NCBI GenBank assembly: GCA_964512485.1
Contig: CAZEHJ010000024.1
Span: 1 to 47,586, forward strand
Length of the DNA stretch: 47,586 nucleotides
Reading direction: 5' to 3'
Source: CAZEHJ01 sp964512485
GTDB taxonomy: Bacteria > Bacteroidota > Rhodothermia > Rhodothermales > UBA10348
The translations under genes and the position numbers were made by a program. Below are positions 1-8,474 of this stretch, in pieces; the first letter of the stretch is position 1, and the number at the start of each line of letters is the position of its first letter. The notes below the pieces were generated by a model that worked only from the letters and a program-made list of their open reading frames with translations, was not told where the DNA came from and did no database searches.

Positions 1-168
1 GTCGGGCTCTCGTTTGCTGCCATCGCCATGTGGATCAGCCTTTCCAATGATCAGGGAAGGAATACTCAGTTCTTGTTCTACATCGGAACGACTATTCCCG
101 TCGTAATCGGCATTATTCGCCAGCGAAAACAGAAGGCATTTTTGCGTTCATTGATCGAAGCTGAGTAG
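1..168 (+). CDS. C-terminal end of a small membrane protein (partial)
   Basis: The frame is open from the first base and stops at TAG 166-168, leaving the last 55 residues of a protein whose start lies outside the window. Two hydrophobic stretches are visible, about residues 1-14 and 24-39. They are separated by a short polar loop and followed by a basic, probably cytoplasmic tail rich in Arg, Lys and Gln. This looks like the final helical hairpin of an inner-membrane protein. There is no motif that names a family, and the function is unknown. Confidence 0.6.
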   Translation, partial: VGLSFAAIAMWISLSNDQGRNTQFLFYIGTTIPVVIGIIRQRKQKAFLRSLIEAE

Positions 169-267
169 GCGAATCAACCGTGACTTCGCAATTTCGGTAG
201 AACTAATACGGTGCTGATCGATAGATGGCTTCCCCACCATTCTCAGCACCAACAGTTTGTAGACCAG

Positions 268-1941
268 ATGAGCGACCAGAAAATCATTTTTTCGATGCTA
301 GGCGTTGGCAAGATTTACAAGTCGACCCGAAAGCAGGTTCTCAAGGATATTTACCTCTCCTTTTACCACGGAGCCAAGATTGGCGTCCTCGGTTTGAACG
401 GGGCTGGAAAAAGCTCCCTCCTGCGCATCATCGCAGGATTGGATGACGACTATCTCGGAGAAATTCAGGCCCAGAAAGGGATCACGTTTGGATACCTTCC
501 ACAGGAACCCGAACTGGATCCTGAAGCGACTGTGCTCCAGATTGTTGAAGAAGGAGCTGGCGAAGCTGTCAGGCTGATGAACGCATACAATGAGGTCGCT
601 GAGAAATTTGCGGAGCCTGATGCGGACTACGAAGCGTTGATGGAAGAGCAGGCGAAACTGCAGGACAAAATCGATGCCATGGGTGCGTGGGATCTCGAGA
701 GCAAGCTGGAAATGGCGATGGATGCTCTACGCTGCCCTCCTTCGGATGCCAAAATCGGCGTGCTCTCGGGTGGTGAAAAGAGACGGGTTGCCCTCGTCCG
801 CCTCCTTCTGCAGGAACCGGATGTGCTGCTATTGGATGAGCCAACGAACCATCTCGACGCCGGGAGCGTGGCCTGGCTGGAGCAGCATCTCGCTCGATAT
901 GCGGGAACGGTCATCGCCGTGACGCACGATAGATATTTCCTCGACAATGTTGCTGGCTGGATCCTCGAACTGGATCGCGGAGAAGGCATTCCTTTCGAAG
1001 GCAACTACTCATCCTGGCTCGAACAGAAGAAAAAGCGTCTCGAACTCGAAGAGAAGCAGGAGTCGAGGAAGCAGAAGGCACTTGCCTCGGAACTCGAGTG
1101 GGTGCGCCTGTCCCCGAAAGGTCGTCGCGCCAAGAACAAGGCTCGTATCACGGCCTATGAGAAAATGGTCGAAGAACAGGGACAGAAACGTCAGGATGAG
1201 GTCCAGATACCCATCCAGCCGGGTCCGCGTCTCGGACAGCAGGTCATTCAGGCTGAGAGTGTCGCGAAAGGATATGATGATCGTCTCCTCTACGACAACC
1301 TGAACTTTTCCCTTCCTCCTGGAGGAATCGTCGGAATAGTGGGCGCCAACGGAACGGGTAAAACGACACTCTTCCGGATGATCACCGGTCAGGAGACTCC
1401 GGACGAAGGGACATTCTCAACCGGGGACACCGTCCAACTGGGGTACATTGATCAGGATAGACCCCTCGACGGCACGAAAACCGTCTGGCAGGAAATCACG
1501 CACGAAGCCGAATTTATTTCGCTCGGTGGACGCGAAATCAACTCCCGCGCCTACGTCGGACAATTCAACTTCTCGGGCAGCGACCAGCAGAAGCTGGTCA
1601 CCGAACTTTCGGGAGGAGAGCGCAATCGCGTCCACCTCGCCAAAATGCTCAAGGAGGGCGCCAACGTGCTTCTTCTCGATGAGCCGACGAACGACCTCGA
1701 TGTAAACACACTGCGCGCCCTCGAAGTGGCGCTGGTTGATTTCGTCGGTTGCGCCGTCGTGATTTCGCATGATCGCTGGTTCCTGGACCGCATTGCCACC
1801 CACATCCTGGCATTCGAAGGAAACAGTGAGGTGGTCTGGTTCGAAGGCAATTACTCCGATTACGAAGAGAACCGGAAAGAGCGTCTCGGCATGGAAGCAG
1901 ATCAGCCACACCGCGTGAAATATCGTCACCTGACGAGGTAA
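268..1941 (+). CDS. ettA: Energy-dependent translational throttle protein EttA (ABC-F ATPase)
   Basis: This is a 557-residue duplicated ABC-F ATPase that acts on the ribosome, not in a membrane. In known EttA it binds the tRNA exit site and gates the first peptide bond according to ATP/ADP ratio. The first Walker A is GLNGAGKSS at residues 42-50, with an LSGGEKRR signature near 166. A charged Arg/Lys/Glu-rich linker (about 240-320) corresponds to the P-site-tRNA interaction motif. A second Walker A (GANGTGKTT) lies near 360 and a second signature (LSGGERNR) near 447. No transmembrane segment is present. The start was set at the ATG opening MSDQKIIFSM, which matches how family members begin; an upstream in-frame start at 211 would add 19 atypical residues. 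The GNAT gene follows after 3 nt, so the two are probably cotranscribed. Confidence 0.95.
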   Translation: MSDQKIIFSMLGVGKIYKSTRKQVLKDIYLSFYHGAKIGVLGLNGAGKSSLLRIIAGLDDDYLGEIQAQKGITFGYLPQEPELDPEATVLQIVEEGAGEAVRLMNAYNEVAEKFAEPDADYEALMEEQAKLQDKIDAMGAWDLESKLEMAMDALRCPPSDAKIGVLSGGEKRRVALVRLLLQEPDVLLLDEPTNHLDAGSVAWLEQHLARYAGTVIAVTHDRYFLDNVAGWILELDRGEGIPFEGNYSSWLEQKKKRLELEEKQESRKQKALASELEWVRLSPKGRRAKNKARITAYEKMVEEQGQKRQDEVQIPIQPGPRLGQQVIQAESVAKGYDDRLLYDNLNFSLPPGGIVGIVGANGTGKTTLFRMITGQETPDEGTFSTGDTVQLGYIDQDRPLDGTKTVWQEITHEAEFISLGGREINSRAYVGQFNFSGSDQQKLVTELSGGERNRVHLAKMLKEGANVLLLDEPTNDLDVNTLRALEVALVDFVGCAVVISHDRWFLDRIATHILAFEGNSEVVWFEGNYSDYEENRKERLGMEADQPHRVKYRHLTR

Positions 1942-1944
1942 TTC

Positions 1945-2445
1945 GTGGCCAGCACTGTCGACATACTGATCCGGCCCGTCGAGGACCGGGATCGGGAAGC
2001 GGTCTGGAGCATGTTCAGAGACATCGTCAAACGAGGCGACACCTATGCCTTTTCTCCGGACACTTCACGTGAGGAAGGCCTGGCCATCTGGATAGATCGA
2101 CCTCACGTGACGTACGTGGCTGAAATGGAAGGTGTAATTGTGGGGTCCTATTTCGTCAAGGCCAATCAACCGGGCCTCGGGTCACATGTCTGCAACGCCG
2201 GATACATGGTCGATGCGTCCGTGCGTGGACGAGGCATCGGCAGGTTGATGTGTTCTCACTCTCTGGACGTGGCACGTGATCTGGGCTACCGGGCCATGCA
2301 GTACAATTTCGTGGTTGCAACAAACGAGTCAGCCATGCATCTCTGGAAGAGCTTGGGCTTCCACATCGCGGGAACGCTGGACAAAGCCTTCAACCACCGC
2401 GATTTCGGTTTCGTTGATGCGCATATCATGTACCGGACGCTATAA
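1945..2445 (+). CDS. GNAT family N-acetyltransferase
   Basis: A 166-residue single-domain GCN5-related N-acetyltransferase. The acetyl-CoA pyrophosphate-binding loop is visible as VRGRGIG at about residues 92-98, followed by the amphipathic helix expected for motif A. A late segment with NESAMHLWKSLGF is the usual motif B region. The GTG start lies only 3 nt after the ettA stop and has a GAGG Shine-Dalgarno-like sequence at 1935-1938, six bases upstream, which supports it. The acceptor substrate cannot be read from the sequence; relatives acetylate amino-acid analogues, antibiotics or protein N-termini. It is probably translated from the ettA transcript. Confidence 0.88.
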   Translation: MASTVDILIRPVEDRDREAVWSMFRDIVKRGDTYAFSPDTSREEGLAIWIDRPHVTYVAEMEGVIVGSYFVKANQPGLGSHVCNAGYMVDASVRGRGIGRLMCSHSLDVARDLGYRAMQYNFVVATNESAMHLWKSLGFHIAGTLDKAFNHRDFGFVDAHIMYRTL

Positions 2446-2493
2446 TGGAGCCTACCCAGTAAGCTCTGTTCATCGACTGTCCGGCACACTGAA

Positions 2494-2859
2494 ATGAAAA
2501 AAACGCTCGCCCTTGAAGAGATTGGCCTTTTCGGCCTCTCCCTGTTCATGTACTACCAGCTTCCCTATGGTTGGGGGCTTTTCGCCCTCCTCATTCTGCT
2601 TCCAGACCTCGCGATGCTGGGATATCTGGTAAACACGAGCATCGGAGCAATCCTGTACAATGTCGGGCATCATCGAGGCCTGGCAATTCTGCTGTGGGGA
2701 GTGGGTTATTACGTCGGTATTTCGTGGCTGATGCTTGTCGGTGTGATCCTGTTCTCACACGCGTCGATGGATCGAATGGTCGGATACGGCCTGAAATACG
2801 CCGATTCCTTCAAGCACACTCACCTGCAGGAGATTCCCGACAAGGTCGGCTCCTATTGA
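2494..2859 (+). CDS. DUF4260 family membrane protein
   Basis: A 121-residue protein with the DUF4260 pattern. There are three or four hydrophobic helices, a central PDLAMLGYLVN segment, a histidine pair in YNVGHHRG, and a C-terminal block HASMDRMVGYGLKY followed by FKHTHL. The family is small, integral to the cytoplasmic membrane and has no established function. The length is normal for the family. It lies 48 nt after the GNAT stop in the same direction and ends 53 nt before the stop of a convergent hydrolase gene, so it may be the last gene of an ettA-GNAT-DUF4260 transcript. Confidence 0.85.
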   Translation: MKKTLALEEIGLFGLSLFMYYQLPYGWGLFALLILLPDLAMLGYLVNTSIGAILYNVGHHRGLAILLWGVGYYVGISWLMLVGVILFSHASMDRMVGYGLKYADSFKHTHLQEIPDKVGSY

Positions 2860-2911
2860 ATCAAACTGCCGGCCGGCACGCTGTGCACCTGGAACCCGTA
2901 CTCCAGTGGCG

Positions 2912-3985
2912 TTATTGACCCGATTCAAACTCGATCAGGAATTGCCGCGCGCGTGGGAAGCTGCCTTCCAGCGTGAATGGATTATGCTCGCCTCCTTCGT
3001 AAAGGAAACTGTCAAACGCGGGTGAAAGGTGGCCTGCCTGCTGCATGGCAACGATCATACGTTCCGCCTGGGAGACGGGAACGATGGAATCAGCCGTTCC
3101 ATGATGAATCTGCAGGCGCGCCATGCGATCTGCAAAAATGGCCGGGGAGCGACGCACCAGTTCCTCCCGGATGCGCTCCAGACTGATCAATCCGTCGCGA
3201 TACGGAATGACGAACTCGTCTGACAGGTAGTCCAGTCCGGGAAGGCTCCGCGGCTGCCCCTGCAAAATTTCTGCAGTGACATCCTGTACGAATGGGCCAA
3301 AAAAATCGGTCGGTCCAAAGAAATCCAAAATACCATCGATCCTGGGATCGCGAGCTGACATGAGCATACCCACTCCTGCGCCTCGACTGAACCCCAGAAC
3401 TGCAACGCGTTCTCCATCGACTCCCGGCTCGACTTGTTTGGCCACTTCGATCAAAGACAATGCATCGTCGACGTCCCTGTCCCACGGGCTGGCCGGGCCT
3501 TCGGACTGCCACTCGGTCCCCTGAAAATCCAGCGTCTCGTCTCGAAAAGAAGGGATCACGTAAACAAAACGATCCGAGATATCAGAAAACAATGAGGTCA
3601 ACAGCAACACCTCGTTGTCTACGCTCACGCCATCGTCTCCACCATGGGAGTAGACCAGGATGGGTGTGGAGCCGGACGCAAGATTGTCCGCAGAGACGAC
3701 GGCTCCGTAATGTTTCAAGCTTCCCACATCATGAGAAACGATGCGAACCGTGGCTGGATTTCCATTTAGAGTCACGGCCTCAGTTCTGATCACGCTTACG
3801 TTGGTCGCCGAGACCGTTCGCCCGGCCCAGTCGCCCAACACTGATTGAATTTCGCTTTCGGTTGGTTCGGCAAACACCTCCGTCAGATTTACACCCGCTA
3901 CAACATTTTCATCTACAAAGCTGGATGAGATCTCACAGCCGGTGATGAACATGACGAAGACCAGTAAGATCGGTGTGTTTTTCAA
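2912..3985 (-). CDS. Secreted lipoprotein alpha/beta hydrolase (prolyl-oligopeptidase/esterase-like)
   Basis: A 357-residue exported serine hydrolase. The N-terminus is a lipoprotein signal ending in the lipobox ITGC (Cys17), so the mature enzyme should be lipid-anchored. The alpha/beta-hydrolase core shows an oxyanion-type HGG near residues 114-116, the nucleophile elbow GFSRGAG with Ser200, a probable acid Asp299 in HHGTADSIVP, and a likely catalytic His334 in GGEHNPF. This layout matches the S9/dienelactone-hydrolase-like group, so a small ester or short peptide substrate is plausible but not determined. It is transcribed alone, divergently from the TonB receptor at 4178, with the two starts about 190 bp apart. 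Confidence 0.85.
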   Translation of the reverse strand: MKNTPILLVFVMFITGCEISSSFVDENVVAGVNLTEVFAEPTESEIQSVLGDWAGRTVSATNVSVIRTEAVTLNGNPATVRIVSHDVGSLKHYGAVVSADNLASGSTPILVYSHGGDDGVSVDNEVLLLTSLFSDISDRFVYVIPSFRDETLDFQGTEWQSEGPASPWDRDVDDALSLIEVAKQVEPGVDGERVAVLGFSRGAGVGMLMSARDPRIDGILDFFGPTDFFGPFVQDVTAEILQGQPRSLPGLDYLSDEFVIPYRDGLISLERIREELVRRSPAIFADRMARLQIHHGTADSIVPVSQAERMIVAMQQAGHLSPAFDSFLYEGGEHNPFTLEGSFPRARQFLIEFESGQ

Positions 3986-4109
3986 TGCAGTAGGTGGGGA
4001 TTGTGGCGATTATCCCTGAAAATGTACGGATGATATACCGAAAAGAAACGAGGGTTCGTTGAAAGAGTATTGTGAACGCATGGAGAGTTCATCAAAGGCA
4101 TAATATTTC

Positions 4110-4132
4110 TTATTTAGATTTAGTCTAAATAA
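4110..4132. promoter_or_regulatory. Perfect inverted repeat, probable metalloregulator operator
   Basis: A 9-bp perfect inverted repeat, TTATTTAGA and TCTAAATAA with a 5-nt spacer, lies 45 bp upstream of the TonB-receptor start. The AT-rich TTTAG/CTAAA arms resemble the general layout of DtxR/IdeR/MntR-type operators more than a Fur box. Since the downstream receptor looks like a ferric-siderophore or ferric-citrate type, iron-responsive repression is a reasonable inference. The repeat has no following T-run, so it is not a terminator. It probably overlaps or abuts the promoter, which I could not place with confidence. Confidence 0.5.
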
Positions 4133-4177
4133 AAATAAGATTCGTAATCGCCTAAAAAGACCTTTACAGGGACGTTT

Positions 4178-6664
4178 ATGAAAAAGCCGAAACTCCTTTC
4201 TCCGATCGTTTTCGCATTTTTATTTTTTATTTCCAGTGGGGTCTCTTCGGGCCAAGATCCGATACAAGGTGGCGGTGATGGCGGTGTCCGGGGCACAATT
4301 GTCGATGTAGAAACCGGGGTACTCCTCGAAGGCGTGCACATCACGATAACCGGTAGTCAGAACGGCACCGTTACGAACAAGTTTGGAGAATTTCTTCTGG
4401 ACCCCGTTAGCGAGGGTGAGATGTCACTCACAATTTCCGCCCTCGGATATAAGGTCCAACAAGTCACCGTCCAGGTGGCCGCTGCTCGAACTTCCCATAT
4501 TCGAATAGAACTGGACATCGCCGTAATTCCGATCCCCGAAGTCATGGTCGAGCATGAGAACATGATCGGTGGCAGCGTTGGGCTGGACAACATGCCCGGC
4601 TCCGCGCATAGAATAACGCTTCGATCAATTCAGAAGCATCAATACTCCGATGCCGGAAGACTGCTTCGCAGCATTCCGGGAATAAATGTACAAGAAGAAG
4701 ATGGCTATGGACTTCGCCCCAACATCGGAATCCGCGGAACGGGTTCAGAAAGGAGTGCCCGCATCTCGCTGATGGAAGATGGCGTACTGACCGCACCGGC
4801 ACCGTATACGGCTCCGTCCGCCTACTATTTTCCTTCTATTGGCAGAATGCAGGAAATTGAAGTCAGGAAGGGATCCAGTCAGATAGCATATGGACCGTAT
4901 ACGACAGGTGGAGCAATAAATTTTCTTTCGACGGCAATCCCTGATGGCACATCGATCAAACTGAAAGCAGCAGGCGGCAGCGAAGAGCATTTTACAGGCC
5001 ATTTGCAGGCGGGATCATCTTTCGAAAATGTTGCCTTCCTCGTGGAGCTGTATGAAAATCGAAGCGACGGATTCAAGCACATCGATTCGGGCGGATCGAC
5101 TGGATTTGAGAAACTCGACATCATGGCGAAGCTCAGATTCAATTCGGGAAAAGACGCCTCAATACAACAGGCCCTTCTCTTCAAAATGCTGTTCTCCGAC
5201 GAGGTTTCCGACGAGACGTATCTCGGGCTTACATCGTCGGATTTCGATGTCGATCCACTTCGTAGATATCGTGGATCATCGCAGGATCAGATGAACGCGG
5301 AATATCTGCAGTTTTCTGCACGTCACAGCATCAACTTGTCTTCTTCTTCCTCTCTGACAACGACTGCATATCGGTCCCGTTTTGATCGGAACTGGTACAA
5401 GCTGGATAACGTCGTCATCGGAGAAGAAAAAAAGTCGATTTCGACCATCCTGTCCAACCCCCATCTGAATGCTCGTGCATACGACGTTATCGCGTGGGAT
5501 GCCTCCGCGGCCGGCGAAGTACTGAACGTAAAAGCCAACAATCGTGAGTATCTCTCCACAGGAATTCAGTCCAAATACAAGAGATCGGACGATTTTGATG
5601 CATTTTCCCACTCTCTGGAACTGGGATTCAGGTTGCATTATGACGAAATGGATCGTTTTCAGTGGGTTGACGGATACCGTGCTCTTGAAAATGCTCTCGA
5701 GCTTGCCCTTCCCGGTATCCCTGGAACGGACAGCAATCGTATTGAATCAGCATCGAGCTCAGCAGTATTCATCCAGGACAAGGTCGAGATGGGCGATTGG
5801 TCATTCCATCCCGGGATCCGGTATGAGTCGATCGAACTGGCACGCGAGGATTATGGAAAAGCCGACCCGGAAAGAACAGGAGCGTCAATCAGTCGACGAT
5901 CCAACGATGTCCATGTCTGGATTCCAGGGTTTTCCATGTCCCGAAAAACAAGCGAAAACCTGCTGCTGTTCGCCGGCATCCACAAAGGTTTTTCACCTCC
6001 CGGATCGAAAGAGGGGACTGACCCGGAAAGAAGCCGTAATGTAGAATTTGGTTTGCGCAGCTCACACCATGAACTTTCGGGAGAGGTGGTGTTCTTTCAC
6101 AACGCCTATCAAAATCTGCTCGGAAGCGACCTCGCGGCAACGGGTGGCAGTGGCAGTGGAGATCTCTTCAATGGGGGATCTGCAACAGTAAAGGGTCTCG
6201 AATCGTCCGCACGTTTCAACTTTGGTCCCGTAGTGAATTGGGCGGTTTCGCTCCCCGTCCGCCTGTCATACACATACACCGACGCCGGATTTAATTCTTC
6301 TTTCGAGAGTGATTTCGGTGCCTGGAAAACGGTGCAGGACGGAGATGATATCCCTTATATATCGAGGCACCTGTTCACGTTCGAAACCGGAGTCGAGGGC
6401 AACAGATTTGATGTCCATGCGAGTGGCACCTATGTGGGCTCGATGAGGACCGTCGCCGGTTCCGGTACTCCCGAATCTTCTCACAGAATAGATTCCCACC
6501 TCGTGCTCGATCTGGGTGGCAGTATTATGATCAGCCCCCAGATTAAGGTCTTCACGAGCATAAAAAACGTAGGTAATCTGAAATACGTTGCTGCCCGAAG
6601 ACCAGCGGGCCTGAGGCCGGGTCTTCCCCGTACGCTGGTGATTGGAACTTCAGTGAGCCTGTGA
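4178..6664 (+). CDS. TonB-dependent receptor, FecA-like ferric-siderophore type
   Basis: An 828-residue outer-membrane active transporter. A signal peptide (about residues 1-25, ending near VSSGQ) is followed by a carboxypeptidase-regulatory-like beta-sandwich (about 33-115). Next come the TonB plug (about 125-240) and a 22-strand-type barrel to the C-terminal residues. The plug carries the segments GIRGTGSERSARISLMEDG and EVRKGSSQIAYGPYTTGGAI, which closely recall receptors annotated as ferric-dicitrate FecA in Bacteroidota. The exact ligand is an inference. The start has AGGGA six bases upstream. There is no FecR/sigma pair next to it; control more likely comes from the inverted repeat at 4110-4132. 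It is flanked by unrelated genes and appears monocistronic. Confidence 0.9.
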   Translation: MKKPKLLSPIVFAFLFFISSGVSSGQDPIQGGGDGGVRGTIVDVETGVLLEGVHITITGSQNGTVTNKFGEFLLDPVSEGEMSLTISALGYKVQQVTVQVAAARTSHIRIELDIAVIPIPEVMVEHENMIGGSVGLDNMPGSAHRITLRSIQKHQYSDAGRLLRSIPGINVQEEDGYGLRPNIGIRGTGSERSARISLMEDGVLTAPAPYTAPSAYYFPSIGRMQEIEVRKGSSQIAYGPYTTGGAINFLSTAIPDGTSIKLKAAGGSEEHFTGHLQAGSSFENVAFLVELYENRSDGFKHIDSGGSTGFEKLDIMAKLRFNSGKDASIQQALLFKMLFSDEVSDETYLGLTSSDFDVDPLRRYRGSSQDQMNAEYLQFSARHSINLSSSSSLTTTAYRSRFDRNWYKLDNVVIGEEKKSISTILSNPHLNARAYDVIAWDASAAGEVLNVKANNREYLSTGIQSKYKRSDDFDAFSHSLELGFRLHYDEMDRFQWVDGYRALENALELALPGIPGTDSNRIESASSSAVFIQDKVEMGDWSFHPGIRYESIELAREDYGKADPERTGASISRRSNDVHVWIPGFSMSRKTSENLLLFAGIHKGFSPPGSKEGTDPERSRNVEFGLRSSHHELSGEVVFFHNAYQNLLGSDLAATGGSGSGDLFNGGSATVKGLESSARFNFGPVVNWAVSLPVRLSYTYTDAGFNSSFESDFGAWKTVQDGDDIPYISRHLFTFETGVEGNRFDVHASGTYVGSMRTVAGSGTPESSHRIDSHLVLDLGGSIMISPQIKVFTSIKNVGNLKYVAARRPAGLRPGLPRTLVIGTSVSL

Positions 6665-6812
6665 TGCTGTCGCGTCGGTGTCTTAGGCGCGCGCATACTG
6701 CATTACATTGATCCAGTTCTCGGGTAGAGCCCGAGGCGGACGCGAACCCATTACCCTGATTTACGTTTGAGCGGGAGATGTAAGTCCACCCACTCATCTT
6801 TCGATTTAAGAA

Positions 6813-7958
6813 ATGTCCCGACCCATTTACTTCGACTCGAACGCAACCACTCCGGTTGAGCAGGAAGTTCTTGATCGCATGATTCCGTTTTTCACGCAGG
6901 AATACGGGAATCCGTCCAATACCACCCACTCCTATGGATTCGTGGCAGATGAAGCGATTGCAGCCGCGAGAAGGCAAGTTGCAGACCTCCTCGGAGCCGA
7001 TTCGTCGGAAATCGTCTTCACGAGTGGCGCGACCGAAGCCATCAATACAATTATCAAAGGTCTCGCACATGGCCGCACGTCCGGACACATTCTGACGATC
7101 GAAACGGAGCACAAGGCAGTCCTTGCCGCTTGCGCCAGTTTGGAAGAAGACGGAATTGAAACGACCTGCCTTCCGGTCGACGAAAACGGCCTCATCACGG
7201 CTCATCAGGTTGCCGAAGCTCTTCGGCCTGACACATTCCTGGTATCCGTAATGTGGGCGAACAATGAAACGGGCGTCGTGATGCCCATCAGGGAAATCGC
7301 CGATGTCGTCGCGGGGCATGAGGCTCTGTTTTTTACAGATTCCACCCAGGCAATAGGCAAACTGCCGGTCGATGTCGAGGGTGTTGACCTGATGGCCTGT
7401 TCGGCGCACAAGTTTTACGGCCCGAAGGGTGTGGGCGCGATCTATGTCCGCTCTGGAGAGCCGTTGATCAGCATTCCTCAATTGCTGCACGGAGGAGCTC
7501 AGGAAAAAGGACGCCGTGCTTCAACGTCCAATGTCCCCGGAATCGTGGGAATGGGCGTTGCCTCTGAAATGGCCCGCCTGAACCAGGAGAGGGATGAAAC
7601 CGAGATGGCTCGGCGACGCGATCGGTTTGAAGCGCAGGTTGGCTCCGCCTTTCCGAACGTCACATTCAATGGCGCGGGGGCGGAACGCCTCCCTCAGACG
7701 TGCAATGCCACCTTTTCGGGTATCGTCGCCTCAGAAATGATGGCTGAAATCGGGCGAATCGCAGTGTCCATGGGAAGCGCCTGTACAAGTGGCTCCGGTA
7801 AACCCAGCCACGTGCTTTCAGCGATGGGAATATCGCCGGAAGATGCGCAGGGCACCATCCGCTTCAGCATGGGTCGCCACACGACAGACGCCGAAGTAGA
7901 TGAAGCGGCATCGCTATTGGTTGAGTATGCCTCCACTCACGAGCTCTCGCCAGCCTGA
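6813..7958 (+). CDS. Cysteine desulfurase (NifS/IscS-type aminotransferase class V)
   Basis: A 381-residue PLP enzyme that converts cysteine to alanine and an enzyme-bound persulfide for Fe-S cluster or thio-cofactor synthesis. The N-terminus YFDSNATTPV and the segment FTSGATEA are typical. The PLP lysine is Lys200 in SAHKFYGPKG. The catalytic cysteine is Cys324 in SMGSACTSGSGKPSHVL, in the flexible loop expected of group I (NifS/IscS) enzymes. The length is normal. A DUF2480 gene begins 6 nt after the stop and a DUF2914 gene is coupled to that one, so the three form an operon. No IscU, SufE or IscR partner is in the window, so I give no isc or nif symbol. Confidence 0.92.
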   Translation: MSRPIYFDSNATTPVEQEVLDRMIPFFTQEYGNPSNTTHSYGFVADEAIAAARRQVADLLGADSSEIVFTSGATEAINTIIKGLAHGRTSGHILTIETEHKAVLAACASLEEDGIETTCLPVDENGLITAHQVAEALRPDTFLVSVMWANNETGVVMPIREIADVVAGHEALFFTDSTQAIGKLPVDVEGVDLMACSAHKFYGPKGVGAIYVRSGEPLISIPQLLHGGAQEKGRRASTSNVPGIVGMGVASEMARLNQERDETEMARRRDRFEAQVGSAFPNVTFNGAGAERLPQTCNATFSGIVASEMMAEIGRIAVSMGSACTSGSGKPSHVLSAMGISPEDAQGTIRFSMGRHTTDAEVDEAASLLVEYASTHELSPA

Positions 7959-7964
7959 TACGAC

Positions 7965-8474
7965 ATGGAAACGATTCAGAATAAAGTTGCCGAAAGTGGG
8001 ATCGAGGTCCTCAATCTGGAGGACCTTCTCCCGACTGAACCGATCATGCAGATCGATCTGGCAGATTTTCTGGCCGGAGGATTCGTTCTGCGCGAAAAAG
8101 ACTTCAGGAAGGCTGTTTCAGAGCTGGACTGGACGAAATACAGCGGTGCTCACGTTGGAATCGTCTGCACAACGGACGCTATCGTTCCCACGTGGGCGTT
8201 CATGCTCATAGCATCCCGACTCGAGGGAGTTGCCGCTTCTGCCACATCTTCTGATATGGCTTCGATCAGTTCACACCTGATTCAGCGAGCCATCGAAGGA
8301 CATGACTTCTCAGGTTATGAGGACAAAATCGTCGTGCTGAAAGGATGCGGATCAGATGAGGTCCCCCCTTCCGCCTACGTCCAGGCGACCAATCGGCTTC
8401 AAAAGGTGGCCAAGAAGATCATGTATGGCGAACCCTGTTCTTCCGTCCCCATCTGGCGTCGCCCGAAAAAGTGA
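7965..8474 (+). CDS. DUF2480 family protein
   Basis: A 169-residue soluble protein matching DUF2480, a family I know almost only from Bacteroidota and relatives. Characteristic stretches are VLREKDFRKAV, the motif STDAIVPTWAF-like region (here TTDAIVPTWAF) and a late LKGCGSDEVPPSAY segment with a conserved-looking cysteine. No signal peptide or membrane helix is visible. The function is unknown. It follows a cysteine desulfurase by 6 nt, and in relatives it commonly sits near Fe-S or sulfur-transfer genes. A role in cluster assembly or sulfur handling is therefore a reasonable inference from context, not from the sequence itself. Confidence 0.88.
   Translation: METIQNKVAESGIEVLNLEDLLPTEPIMQIDLADFLAGGFVLREKDFRKAVSELDWTKYSGAHVGIVCTTDAIVPTWAFMLIASRLEGVAASATSSDMASISSHLIQRAIEGHDFSGYEDKIVVLKGCGSDEVPPSAYVQATNRLQKVAKKIMYGEPCSSVPIWRRPKK

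Noticed and set aside
6665..6812. Possible tRNA or terminator in the gap after the TonB receptor
   Set aside because: A 6-bp hairpin (CTCGGG/CCCGAG) is present, but there is no T-run, T-arm sequence or acceptor stem.
6552..7490. 312-residue open frame on the minus strand across the cysteine desulfurase
   Set aside because: It is antisense to a gene with intact PLP and cysteine motifs, has no recognisable domain, and spans an intergenic gap.
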